A stretch of 36,154 nt of DNA, from IMG/VR virus record IMGVR_UViG_3300043466_001743, positions 1 through 36,154 of that record. One strand, given 5' to 3'. The position numbers and the translations under genes are program-made. Positions within the stretch are counted from its first letter, which is position 1; each line of letters starts with the position of its first letter. The notes below the pieces were generated by a model. That model saw only the letters and a list, made by a program, of their open reading frames with translations, was not told the origin of the DNA and searched no databases. The stretch comes from a virus. Shown here one piece after another: positions 23,730 through 31,249 of this stretch.

Positions 23730-25174
23730 AGTAATTTTCCAGTAGGTGAAACTCTATAATTTTTATTTTTATTTTGGAAAATCAAATTTCCAGTTTTTGA
23801 TTTTCCTAATAAATTTGATGTTGGGTATTGCTCAATAAACTTTAAAGAAGCTCTTTCTTGTGAAATACTCTCTGAAAGATTTTTGATTCTTTTTGAAGTA
23901 AGATTTATATTTTTTTCAATTTTTTTTCTATTTTCTTCTTCTTTTACTAAAATTTCGTTTTCGTCTATTTTGAAGTAGCTTGAAATTATTTTATCAACCT
24001 TTGACTCACCGAATGTTCCGTGTGCTAAATGTCTATGTCTTTTACCGGCAGCTCCGTGTTTTGGATAATCATCACCTTCTTCCATCATTTGGTCGGCAAC
24101 ATTTGCTGTATAAGCACCTTTAAACTTATTTGTAAAAGCATCTGAAAGATTTTCATAACCTTCTTCTAATTCTGGTTCTATTGCTGCCTCAGCATTACCT
24201 TCTGGTGGTACTGGTGCTCCTTCTAATCCTGGTTCTGGCATTCCACCTTCTTCACCACCCATTTCTTCACCGGCCATTTCTTCTGGATCCATCCCTTCTT
24301 CTTCACCTTCAATTTCCTCACCTTCTAATCTGTCAATAATTTCATCAACATCTTCATCATCTAAAACATCCAATTCAAGGGACGATAAAATTGAGTTGAT
24401 AATATATTTTGTATCATCAGAAGTCATTTCTTCCTCTTCTGTGTATTTTCTAATTTTTTGTGTTAATCTACCTGTAAGTTTTTGAATTGACTTAAAAGAA
24501 ACCTCTTCTTTTTTATCACCTTCAGTTTCACCTTCTGGTTCTTCCATATCCATATCTGGCTCTTCCATTGGAACTTCATCACCCGCAACCATATCTGGTT
24601 CTGCTGGTGCTGCCGTAGGGTCAACTGGAGCAGGAGCCGTAGTTGCAGTCGGATCAACTGGAGCAGGAGCTGGAACGGCAGTTGGGTCAACAGCTTGTTC
24701 ACCCAATTCAGCTGTAGGAGCTGTCGCACCACTTACTGGTGTTGATACTTGAGCTGGCGTTGCCTCCTTTTTATCGGAACTTGGTGTTTTTAAAAAGTAT
24801 TGTTTATCCTTTTTTTTTTCGTCTTGCTCAAACAAAGAAATACCTTTTTTATTACCGTGAAGAGTGTTTAACTCTTTGGTTATAATATTCAATCTTTTTA
24901 AAGCTTCAGAATATGATCTATAATATTTTCTTTCCTGTATTGGTTCAATATAGTCAGTTTCATTTTCATTTATCGCAGATTTGATAATATACCCCAACTT
25001 CTCTCTTACAATAGCATAAACATTTCCATCAGCAAGTTTAACGGTGTATTCTGTGTTTCTATTCTCATTTACCGGATTTGGTATGTTTTCGTTATATGTG
25101 GCAATTTCCATAATTCTACGAATTTTGTCCATCCCTTGTAACTTTTCACTTCCGATAGGTCTTAATCCTCCCAT
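23726..25174 (-). CDS. Large probable virion structural protein, 482 aa
   Basis: MGGLRPIGSEKLQGMDKIRR begins the protein; the N-terminal region contains MDKIRRIMEIATYNE and VKLADGNVYAIVREKLGYII. A Pro/Ala/Thr linker (AVPAPAPVDPTATTAPAPVD) and a long acidic region (EGEEIEGEEEGMDPEEMAGE) follow. The C-terminal third is basic and helical (KIEKNINLTSKRIKNLSESI, ASLKFIEQYPTSNLLGKSKT) and ends SPTGKLL. No catalytic motif. Architecture and position suggest a head or neck component. First gene of an operon of four (25174 to 20969), with an ATATTTAT box 34 bases upstream. Confidence 0.6.
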   Translation of the reverse strand: MGGLRPIGSEKLQGMDKIRRIMEIATYNENIPNPVNENRNTEYTVKLADGNVYAIVREKLGYIIKSAINENETDYIEPIQERKYYRSYSEALKRLNIITKELNTLHGNKKGISLFEQDEKKKDKQYFLKTPSSDKKEATPAQVSTPVSGATAPTAELGEQAVDPTAVPAPAPVDPTATTAPAPVDPTAAPAEPDMVAGDEVPMEEPDMDMEEPEGETEGDKKEEVSFKSIQKLTGRLTQKIRKYTEEEEMTSDDTKYIINSILSSLELDVLDDEDVDEIIDRLEGEEIEGEEEGMDPEEMAGEEMGGEEGGMPEPGLEGAPVPPEGNAEAAIEPELEEGYENLSDAFTNKFKGAYTANVADQMMEEGDDYPKHGAAGKRHRHLAHGTFGESKVDKIISSYFKIDENEILVKEEENRKKIEKNINLTSKRIKNLSESISQERASLKFIEQYPTSNLLGKSKTGNLIFQNKNKNYRVSPTGKLL

Positions 25175-25208
25175 AATATAATTTTTTTAGTTAAATTATT
25201 TTTTCTTA

Positions 25209-25216
25209 ATAAATAT
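25209..25216 (-). promoter_or_regulatory. Phage ATATTTAT box for the virion operon 25174-20969
   Basis: Exact octamer on the minus strand (GATATATTTATTAAG), 34 bases before the ATG at 25174. Confidence 0.5.
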
Positions 25217-25250
25217 ATCAATATTTAAGATTATTTTATTTTTTAATAAA

Positions 25251-25982
25251 TTATTGGTTCATAGATAATTTTTTATCTATAATATCACTTGTCAAATTAT
25301 GTAATTTTTCAATATATCCGTTTCTCCTTAATATTTTGAATACCAAATTTTCAGTTGAGTATTCACCGTCTTTTTCTAGTCCGCAAGTTCTATACTTTTT
25401 TAATTTTTCTTTATATTTTTTTACTAGATTTTTAGCCGAATCAATATCTTCGTCTTTTAAGCTATCAATTAGTTCATCAATCATTTTCATCCATTGTTTA
25501 GATTTTTCTTTCAATAGACTTTTGTCAATTTCAACGGTCTCCTTTTTTGGTTTATTTGACCATTCGTCAAATAAGATAGAATAGACACCACTAGAAAAAT
25601 GTGTCTCGGCTTCACTTTGAACATATAGTTCAACTTCATAACCTTTAATTTTAATATCGTGTTTTTGATTAAATAACATTTTTTTCAAGTTGAATAATTT
25701 TTCATATAGTTCAACTTGGTTTTCTGGGTATTGTTGAAAGTTTGCAACAATGTGAAGATCAAAATCCGAATATTTTGACCAGTTGTAGTTTGATAGTGAT
25801 CCGGTTAGAATAATATCTGTTATAACAATATCAACATCTAAAAAATCGATAAATTCATATGCGATTTCTAATAATTTTTTTCTAATATCATTTTTAATTT
25901 TTGGTTCCTCCCCACTAATATCCCAGACATTTGGATTTAGTTCTTTTTTTGGTTCAAAACTTTTAATTAAATCTTTTTCCAT
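25251..25982 (-). CDS. Nucleotidyltransferase-fold protein
   Basis: 243 residues with the DNA polymerase beta-type nucleotidyltransferase signature: IILTGSLSNYNWSKYSDFDL, i.e. GS at 61-62 and the metal-binding Asp pair at D73 and D75, followed by a second acidic strand (EVELYVQSEAETHF). The C-terminal half is helical (DELIDSLKDEDIDSAKNLVK, FKILRRNGYIEKL). Substrate unknown; such proteins are frequent in T4-like phages and may transfer nucleotides to tRNA, small molecules or proteins. An ATATTTAT box lies only 5 bases before the ATG. Confidence 0.75.
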   Translation of the reverse strand: MEKDLIKSFEPKKELNPNVWDISGEEPKIKNDIRKKLLEIAYEFIDFLDVDIVITDIILTGSLSNYNWSKYSDFDLHIVANFQQYPENQVELYEKLFNLKKMLFNQKHDIKIKGYEVELYVQSEAETHFSSGVYSILFDEWSNKPKKETVEIDKSLLKEKSKQWMKMIDELIDSLKDEDIDSAKNLVKKYKEKLKKYRTCGLEKDGEYSTENLVFKILRRNGYIEKLHNLTSDIIDKKLSMNQ

Positions 25983-25987
25983 TATAT

Positions 25988-25995
25988 ATAAATAT
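25988..25995 (-). promoter_or_regulatory. Phage ATATTTAT box, 5 nt before the nucleotidyltransferase start
   Basis: Exact octamer on the minus strand (GGTATATTTATATATA then ATG). Spacing leaves almost no leader. Confidence 0.45.
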
Positions 25996-26007
25996 ACCAG
26001 AAATGAT

Positions 26008-26253
26008 TTAACTTAATTTCTTATATTTAAAAGTTTTTGAAATATTGGTGTTAAAAAAAGAACCTTGCGATTTTGCAACTCTAAATGCTGTATATGTTTG
26101 TAGTGGAACTTCATCGTATTCGTATTTCATACCATTTTTAAATTCGGTAATCAATTTTTTTGTTTCCACATCATATTCAGTTCTAACAATATTAGATGAC
26201 TCAATTTCGTTTATAATTTTTGTTCCTTTAATTTCTTCTCTTGTGATTGCCAT
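26008..26253 (-). CDS. KTSC-domain protein
   Basis: 81 residues matching the KTSC domain layout: ESSNIVRTEYDVETKKLITE, FKNGMKYEYDEVPLQTYTAF, RVAKSQGSFFNTNISKTFKY. The KTSC motif itself appears here as AKSQGSFFN. Small stand-alone KTSC proteins occur in bacteria and phages and are thought to bind nucleic acid or nucleotides; the function is not established. It lies 18 bases after the stop of the 26272-28194 gene and is probably co-transcribed with it. Confidence 0.75.
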   Translation of the reverse strand: MAITREEIKGTKIINEIESSNIVRTEYDVETKKLITEFKNGMKYEYDEVPLQTYTAFRVAKSQGSFFNTNISKTFKYKKLS

Positions 26254-26271
26254 ATTTTTTTTATTTTAATT

Positions 26272-28194
26272 TTACCAAATGGGACAATTAGTTTTTCTTT
26301 TTGGTATTACCGCTTTATTTCTAGTAACAGCTCTTTTTAATCTTACAAAAGCAATATGTCTTGCGCTTTTTCTTTTGTTTGGTCCGTCACCGATATTTAT
26401 ATTTATATCCCAATTTATACTTGTCCAAGTAATCATAACACCCAATCCACCAGAAGTAGATACCACAAATTCTAATTCTTTCTCTTCTTTTGAAACCCCT
26501 TTTGGTGCTTCTATTGACATATTAAATCCACAAGTTGCGTATCTAAATTCACTATATAAATTTTCATACTCTTCTGTCAATGCTACACCACCAATTTGTA
26601 CGCCAGCCAATTTACTTGCATTTCTAACAGCATTTCCGTCTCTTACACCATAAAATTGTCTTGGTGTTAAATTTGGGTTACGAGTACGAGCCTTCAAATA
26701 TAATGGTGCGTTTGCATAAGCTGTTTTAAAATCCATTGGTGTACCATCTAAAAAAGTACTTTCTGTGTTATTCCAACCAGGACCTCTATTAGGATCTGAT
26801 AAATCTAAAACCGTTATTTTTTCAAAAACATTTAATTCAGAATTATCGATAATTTCATTTAAATACTCTTTCATAGTCGCAATCCTATCAAGAGATAATG
26901 GTACATTATTGGTTTCCGAATATTCTCCTTTTTTATCTGAATATGCGGTTCTAACTTTACTTGTTGATGAATAAAAATTTAAATACAAACCTTTAGGTAC
27001 TGCTTTATTTCCAGAATCGGCCATAATTTTTTTGTATTCAGCAACAGCTTCATTTACTTTTTTCTGAAGTTCAGTTTTAGTCTCATCAGTTAATGTTACA
27101 TCATCATCTTCAAAAAAGTTTCTGGAAATTTCATCTCTTTGTTCAACATTCATATTTTCTGGCGGCCAACTATATGTTGTTGTAATTAACTCAACACCAG
27201 TTTCATCATCCTTTTTCTTTTCTTCTTTATATTTTGATAAAACAGAAACATCAGCTGATTCAATAACAATATCTTTGGCTTTGATAATCATATCACTTAA
27301 AGTTGGGTTAATACCTCTAAAAAACCCATCCAAAAATGCTTTGTTTTGTAATTGTTTTCCAGCTTCAGTAGTCAATGTTGCAATAATACTTTCTTTATAT
27401 GGTTCAACTTGTTTTTTTGAAAGTACAACACGAGAATCACTTTCAGCCGAACTTCTTAAATCAACACCTTTTAAATATCCATTTATTTCATTTCCAGTCA
27501 ATGACCCATAAGTTGGACTTTCGTAATCTACTGAATATTGTACATCAGACCCAAAAGCACCCAATATGTGGTTCATTAGATTTATAATTTCATCACTTGT
27601 TTGTGTTGACATTATAACATTTTTAGAATTAAATGCCGTTAATTCTGTTAATAATCTATCCACTTGTTTTTTCATTTCAACATATAAACCCTGATTTACA
27701 ATTGTAGATAGTTTAGTTTTTACTTTTGTAAGTAAATCTAATGCTTGTTTTTGTTTTATATTAGTTTGCTCTGTTGAAGAAGTTGTTTGGTTGTTTGAAA
27801 GTTTTTTTGTTTTATCAAAACCAGAAAGTGTTGATGCGTCTACAACTTTATTTAATGTTGTTTCAGGACTTTGTCCAATTCCAGATGTTAATTCATTACC
27901 AAGCCAATTTTTAAGAGATTGTCTGGTTTCTGATGAATCATTTTGTTCAAACCATTTTAACATCGCAAGATAAACTGGTGATTTTGAAAAATTATTTCCA
28001 GCATCTACTTCTTTTATATATTGAATTATTTTTATAATATCGGCATTCTCAAATGTTTTAGAACCACCGTCAGTCCAATCTGTTACTTGTTCTTTTATTA
28101 ACCAAGTATTTTTTTGTTCTGAAATAACCTTACCCGGTTTATAGTCAAAATAGAATTTCATTCTATTTATTTCTTCTAAAATATTTTTTTTCAT
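26272..28194 (-). CDS. Large hypothetical protein, 640 aa
   Basis: Begins MKKNILEEINRMKFYFDYKP, then GKVISEQKNTWLIKEQ, a start style shared with other proteins here and possibly cleavable at ISE. Largely helical with Ser/Thr/Asn-rich loops in the first 300 residues; strands appear near the C-terminus (GGLGVMITWTSINWDININI) before a basic tail (KRAVTRNKAVIPKRKTNCPI). A segment around 420-440 (LSLDRIATMKEYLNEIIDNS) recalls OmpA-like peptidoglycan-binding domains but the rest of that fold is not evident. No enzyme motif. Probably a virion protein. An ATATTTAT box lies 25 bases upstream. Confidence 0.55.
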   Translation of the reverse strand: MKKNILEEINRMKFYFDYKPGKVISEQKNTWLIKEQVTDWTDGGSKTFENADIIKIIQYIKEVDAGNNFSKSPVYLAMLKWFEQNDSSETRQSLKNWLGNELTSGIGQSPETTLNKVVDASTLSGFDKTKKLSNNQTTSSTEQTNIKQKQALDLLTKVKTKLSTIVNQGLYVEMKKQVDRLLTELTAFNSKNVIMSTQTSDEIINLMNHILGAFGSDVQYSVDYESPTYGSLTGNEINGYLKGVDLRSSAESDSRVVLSKKQVEPYKESIIATLTTEAGKQLQNKAFLDGFFRGINPTLSDMIIKAKDIVIESADVSVLSKYKEEKKKDDETGVELITTTYSWPPENMNVEQRDEISRNFFEDDDVTLTDETKTELQKKVNEAVAEYKKIMADSGNKAVPKGLYLNFYSSTSKVRTAYSDKKGEYSETNNVPLSLDRIATMKEYLNEIIDNSELNVFEKITVLDLSDPNRGPGWNNTESTFLDGTPMDFKTAYANAPLYLKARTRNPNLTPRQFYGVRDGNAVRNASKLAGVQIGGVALTEEYENLYSEFRYATCGFNMSIEAPKGVSKEEKELEFVVSTSGGLGVMITWTSINWDININIGDGPNKRKSARHIAFVRLKRAVTRNKAVIPKRKTNCPIW

Positions 28195-28219
28195 TTTTTT
28201 TAAATAAAATTTCTATTTG

Positions 28220-28227
28220 ATAAATAT
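28220..28227 (-). promoter_or_regulatory. Phage ATATTTAT box upstream of the 26272-28194 gene
   Basis: Exact octamer on the minus strand (TGATATTTATCAAATAG), 25 bases before the ATG at 28194. It is itself within the short palindrome GATATTTATC. Confidence 0.45.
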
Positions 28228-28246
28228 CATAATAAAAAAAAAGTGT

Positions 28247-28254
28247 TATATTTG
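28247..28254 (+). promoter_or_regulatory. Bacteroidetes-type -7 box (TATATTTG) for the CAP-domain gene
   Basis: Exact TAnnTTTG, 24 bases upstream of the ATG at 28279. A TTTG lies at 28216-28219, spaced 27 bases away, longer than usual for a -33 box. Confidence 0.45.
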
Positions 28255-28278
28255 TATTATAATTCTAAAATATATAAT

Positions 28279-28791
28279 ATGAAATCATTGACAAGTCTTT
28301 TTGTAATTTTTATTTCTGTCATTTGTTTTACCCAAACAAAAAATAGTAAATCAGATGAAATGTTTATCGCCAGAAATAAAAAAGAATACAACAAAACTAA
28401 TTTTGATAGTTTGAATAATTGTTTAGTTGGTTTAATTAACGATTATAGAGTTAAAAATAAATTAAACAAATTGTCTGTTGATACTAATTTGATTCACTAT
28501 TCCAAAAATTGGGCAAAAGTTTTGTGTGATAGAAATACACTTGTTCATTCAGATTTTAATGGAACAAACATAATTGGTGAAAACATTTATGGACTTTTTA
28601 CTTACGGTACATTTATTTGTAGTGTTGAATATTTCAATAAACAGCCCCAAATAATTTTTGATTCTTGGAGGACATCAATTGTTGGTCACAATGAAAATAT
28701 GTTAAATGTTAAAGCAACTAAAATTGGTTTGGTTATTTACACAGAATATAACACCAAATTTAAATTAAGAGCTGTGATGGTTGTTGAATAA
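28279..28791 (+). CDS. Secreted CAP/SCP-domain protein
   Basis: 170 residues from ATG 28279; the frame also allows GTG at 28243, but that would include the promoter box and hide the signal peptide. Signal peptide MKSLTSLFVIFISVICFTQT. CAP-domain blocks: CLVGLINDYRVKNKLNKLSV, YSKNWAKVLCDRNTLVHSDF, IIGENIYG, then SIVGHNENMLNVKATKIGLV. The His-containing pattern (HSDF, GEN, GHNENML) follows the CAP cavity layout. Bacterial CAP proteins are exported and of mostly unknown function. It is flanked by a host-type promoter and a strong terminator, so it is an independent cassette, probably host-derived. Confidence 0.78.
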   Translation: MKSLTSLFVIFISVICFTQTKNSKSDEMFIARNKKEYNKTNFDSLNNCLVGLINDYRVKNKLNKLSVDTNLIHYSKNWAKVLCDRNTLVHSDFNGTNIIGENIYGLFTYGTFICSVEYFNKQPQIIFDSWRTSIVGHNENMLNVKATKIGLVIYTEYNTKFKLRAVMVVE

Positions 28792-28820
28792 AAAGACCCC
28801 CAAAAAATGGGGGTTTTTTT
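28791..28820. terminator. Bidirectional rho-independent terminator
   Basis: ACCCCC (28796-28801), 7-base A/T loop, GGGGGT (28809-28814), then a T-run; on the other strand an A/T-flanked mirror. Serves the convergent CAP gene and UVR gene. Confidence 0.85.
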
Positions 28821-29187
28821 ATTTTAGGGAGTTAATTTTATCTCTCACTTCTATAGCCCTCTCAAAGTTTTGTGTTTTAATACAATCTTCAAGTTCTTTA
28901 TTGAGCTCACTTATTTTTTCTTTGTTTTCTTCTAGATTTTTTATTCTATCTCTTAACTCCACAGCTTCCTCAAAATTTTGTTCCTCAACCGCCATATCCA
29001 ATTTTTGTTTTAATAGTGTTATTTCATCGGATTTGGTTAAATTACCTCTTTTATTTGTAATGTAGGTAAATGAAATTGACCCATCTGGTGAATGATAAGT
29101 TTTTTTATCCCAATCATTAGTATTCCCAAATAATGGATCCGAATTAAAAAATTCATTAAATAATCTTTCTAAATTTCTGTTAAACAT
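28819..29187 (-). CDS. Double UVR-motif protein (McsA-like ClpC partner)
   Basis: 122 residues. The N-terminal 50 residues (FNEFFNSDPLFGNTNDWDKK, DGSISFTYITNKRG) are not recognised. They are followed by two UVR motifs: ITLLKQKLDMAVEEQNFEEA, VELRDRIKNLEEN (about 56-88) and LNKELEDCIKTQNFERAIEV, RDKINSLK (about 95-122). UVR motifs mediate UvrB-UvrC contact and, in McsA, contact with ClpC. Because the next gene, divergent with 161 bases between, encodes a ClpC-like unfoldase with its own UVR segment, an adaptor or regulator of that unfoldase is the best inference. No zinc-finger cysteines of true McsA are present. Confidence 0.7.
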   Translation of the reverse strand: MFNRNLERLFNEFFNSDPLFGNTNDWDKKTYHSPDGSISFTYITNKRGNLTKSDEITLLKQKLDMAVEEQNFEEAVELRDRIKNLEENKEKISELNKELEDCIKTQNFERAIEVRDKINSLK

Positions 29188-29253
29188 TTTTTTATATTTT
29201 AAAGGTTTATTTTGTAATTTTTTTTAACCAATTTTGTTCCAAACAAAAAAGTA

Positions 29254-29297
29254 TGACAAAATGTCAGTATAAAATTTTAGTATATGACAAAAAGACA
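29254..29297. promoter_or_regulatory. Candidate operator: perfect and imperfect TGACA palindromes
   Basis: TGACA-AAA-TGTCA at 29254-29266 is a perfect inverted repeat; TGACA-AAA-AGACA at 29285-29297 is a degenerate copy, and TTGACA follows at 29302-29307. They lie in the 161-base divergent region between the UVR gene and the ClpC gene, suiting a shared regulator. A further inverted repeat TATCTAA/TTAGATA lies at 29321-29336. Confidence 0.45.
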
Positions 29298-29348
29298 AAT
29301 ATTGACAACAAATCTATTTATATCTAAAATTAGATAAAACTTTTAGAT

Positions 29349-29636
29349 ATGGCAATAGAATTTGTAGATGATGGAGACAAAAACAAAAGAAAAGGTGATG
29401 GTAGCACACCTATTTTAGACAATTTCAGCAAAGATTTAATTAAAGCTGCTGAACAAGGAAAATTGGATCCTGTTATTGGGAGGCAAAAAGAAGTGTTAAG
29501 AATTGCACAGATATTATCAAGGAGAAAAAAAAATAATCCAATTATAATTGGTGAACCCGGATGTGTATTAGGAGACACTTGGATTGAGGTTGAGAAAGTA
29601 TCTAATGTTGATACTCACAATTTTAAAAAGTTGTGA
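29349..29636 (+). CDS. ClpC-like unfoldase, N-terminal fragment fused to split-intein N-part
   Basis: 95 residues. Residues 1-71 are the start of a Clp AAA+ first nucleotide-binding domain ([40 protein letters not shown], then [12 protein letters not shown], the first half of Walker A). Residues 72-95 ([24 protein letters not shown]) are an intein block A with Cys1 and the GDT motif, then TGA. There is no Clp N-domain; only about 20 residues precede TPILD. By itself the fragment cannot bind ATP; it needs trans-splicing to the product of 30851-33100. CTATTTAT, a one-base variant of the phage box, lies at 29314-29321. Confidence 0.88.
   Translation: MAIEFVDDGDKNKRKGDGSTPILDNFSKDLIKAAEQGKLDPVIGRQKEVLRIAQILSRRKKNNPIIIGEPGCVLGDTWIEVEKVSNVDTHNFKKL
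29562..29633 (+). mobile_element. Split intein, N-part (24 aa)
   Basis: Starts at Cys72 directly after GEPG. Contains only block A ([10 protein letters not shown]) and a short polar tail. The break is between blocks A and B, the atypical split position with a very short N-part, as described for metagenomic phage terminase inteins of the AceL-TerL type. Confidence 0.85.
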
Positions 29637-29647
29637 TATTTATTATT

Positions 29648-29671
29648 AGGTATTGGTATATCCCAACACCT
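29648..29671 (+). other. Hairpin between the ClpC N-fragment and the endonuclease gene
   Basis: AGGT-A-TTGG (29648-29656), loop TATATC, CCAA-C-ACCT (29663-29671): 8 pairs with one A.C mismatch. It sits 9 bases before the ATG at 29680 and after the TGA at 29634-29636. It could regulate endonuclease translation or limit readthrough. No T-tract follows, so it is not a typical terminator. Confidence 0.5.
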
Positions 29672-29679
29672 GGATTATT

Positions 29680-30861
29680 ATGTTTATCAAGAAAAACGGT
29701 AAGAATTTAATTGAAATTAATACAGTCATTGAGTTTCAAAATTTTATATTAGATAAAAAATTTTATAAATATTTTATAAAATTTAGGGATTCAGACATCC
29801 AAAAAGTTAATGACTTAATTAATCAGACTGAGTTTTTAAATTATAAAAAAATAAAACCAGTGTTAAGGTCGGTATTAAACTATCCTGAAAGTATCTATAA
29901 TAAAGATTTTTTATTAAGTATGGGTTGGGAATTGGATATGATTGATATTTTTATATCCGAAAAACAAAGTAAAAATTCTAATATTTTAAAACAAAAGAAA
30001 CAATCAAACCCAGAAAAATATAAAAGTAGTGAAACTACAAATATTGAATATTGGTTAAATAAGGGATATAACCTAAATGATGCTAAAATTAAATTGAGTG
30101 AGCGTCAATCAACTTTTAGTTTAAAAAAATGTATAGATAAATATGGTGAAGTTGTTGGGACTGAAAAATTCTTAAATAGACAAAAAAAATGGATAAACAC
30201 ATTAAAAAATAAAGAAAATTTTCAAGAAGTGCAGTTGAAAAAAAATGTATTTAAATATGATGTGAAAGAAACAAAATTGTTATTACAACACGCAAACTAT
30301 AAAGAAAAAACAAAAGGAATTATTATGGGTTGTTCTACCTATAATACAATTAATGAATTTATTGATTGTATCATTAAAAATGATGACATAAAAAAATATT
30401 CGGATTTGACACAGTATGTTAATAGTAAAGTCATTTGTAATATATTTAAAACAACACCAACAATCATAAAAAATTTATTTTATGAGAAAATAAATCTAAA
30501 TCAAAATAGACAATATTATGGTATATCTGTATATCATAATGGTATTAGATATAAAAGTGTTGGTGAATATAGAGTTGCGTTATTTTTGGAAGAAAATAAA
30601 ATTAATTTCGACTACGAAAAAAATTATCCAAACTCAAATTTAAAGTGTGATTTTTATCTAAAAGAGAAAGATACATACATTGAATTATATGGACTATTAA
30701 ATAAGAAAAATTTAAACAAATTAGATGATAATCAACAGATATATAAACAAAAAGTTGATTTTAAAAATCAATTTTGTATAGACAATAATATAAAATTGAT
30801 TTATGATTTTGACTATAACTTATTAATTAATAAAATACAAAATTATTATTATGAAAATTAA
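29680..30861 (+). CDS. Free-standing Vsr/EDxHD-type homing endonuclease inside the fractured clpC gene
   Basis: 393 residues from ATG 29680 (MFIKKNGKNLIEINTVIEFQ); a TTG at 29653 would add nine residues and would start inside the hairpin. The middle has the homing-gene module YWLNKGYNLNDAKIKLSERQ, STFSLKKCIDKYGEVVGTEK, FLNRQKKWINTLK. The C-terminal nuclease has SVGEYRVALFLEENKINFDY, LKCDFYLKEKDTYIELYGLL and FKNQFCIDNNIKLIYDFDYN, the E...D...E/Y layout of very-short-patch-repair-like homing enzymes. Its stop overlaps the next start by 11 bases, so the ClpC C-part is translationally coupled to it. This is the arrangement called a fractured gene, where such an enzyme would spread the whole split-intein cassette. 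Confidence 0.82.
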   Translation: MFIKKNGKNLIEINTVIEFQNFILDKKFYKYFIKFRDSDIQKVNDLINQTEFLNYKKIKPVLRSVLNYPESIYNKDFLLSMGWELDMIDIFISEKQSKNSNILKQKKQSNPEKYKSSETTNIEYWLNKGYNLNDAKIKLSERQSTFSLKKCIDKYGEVVGTEKFLNRQKKWINTLKNKENFQEVQLKKNVFKYDVKETKLLLQHANYKEKTKGIIMGCSTYNTINEFIDCIIKNDDIKKYSDLTQYVNSKVICNIFKTTPTIIKNLFYEKINLNQNRQYYGISVYHNGIRYKSVGEYRVALFLEENKINFDYEKNYPNSNLKCDFYLKEKDTYIELYGLLNKKNLNKLDDNQQIYKQKVDFKNQFCIDNNIKLIYDFDYNLLINKIQNYYYEN

Positions 30862-31249
30862 AATTAAAGATTTTTTCGAGTTAATTGAAAAAGAAGGGGG
30901 GACATATAAAATTAAAACTCCATCAGGATATAAATTAATTGGTAATTTATATGAAAAACAAAATAAACTTTGTTATGAAATAAAATTATCTAACGGTAAT
31001 ACTTTATCGGGTTCTGAAGATCATTTAGTTGAGGTTGATTCAACAACAACTAATGAAAATTCAGAATTGATAAATGAATCATTTTGGGTTAAATTAAAAA
31101 ATATCAATTTGGGCGACTTTATTTTTTGTGAAGATAATAATTTATACGATGTTATTGAAAAAAATGAAATTGGTATTCATAATACATATGATCTTGAAGT
31201 TCTTGATAATGAGCGTAAATATATTTCAAACGGTATTGTGTCACACAAT
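30851..31249 (+). mobile_element. Split intein, C-part (133 aa)
   Basis: Begins MKIKIKDFFELIEKEGGTYK. Block B is TLSGSEDHLVEVD, the block F region is IHNTYDLEVLDNERKYI, block G SNGIVSHN, and Cys+1 follows at residue 134. With the 24-residue N-part the complete intein is 157 residues, the size of a mini-intein without endonuclease domain. Confidence 0.88.

Noticed and set aside
26272-28194. OmpA-like peptidoglycan-binding domain in the 640-residue protein
   Set aside because: Only one short segment (LSLDRIATMKEYLNEI) resembles the fold and the surrounding motifs are missing.
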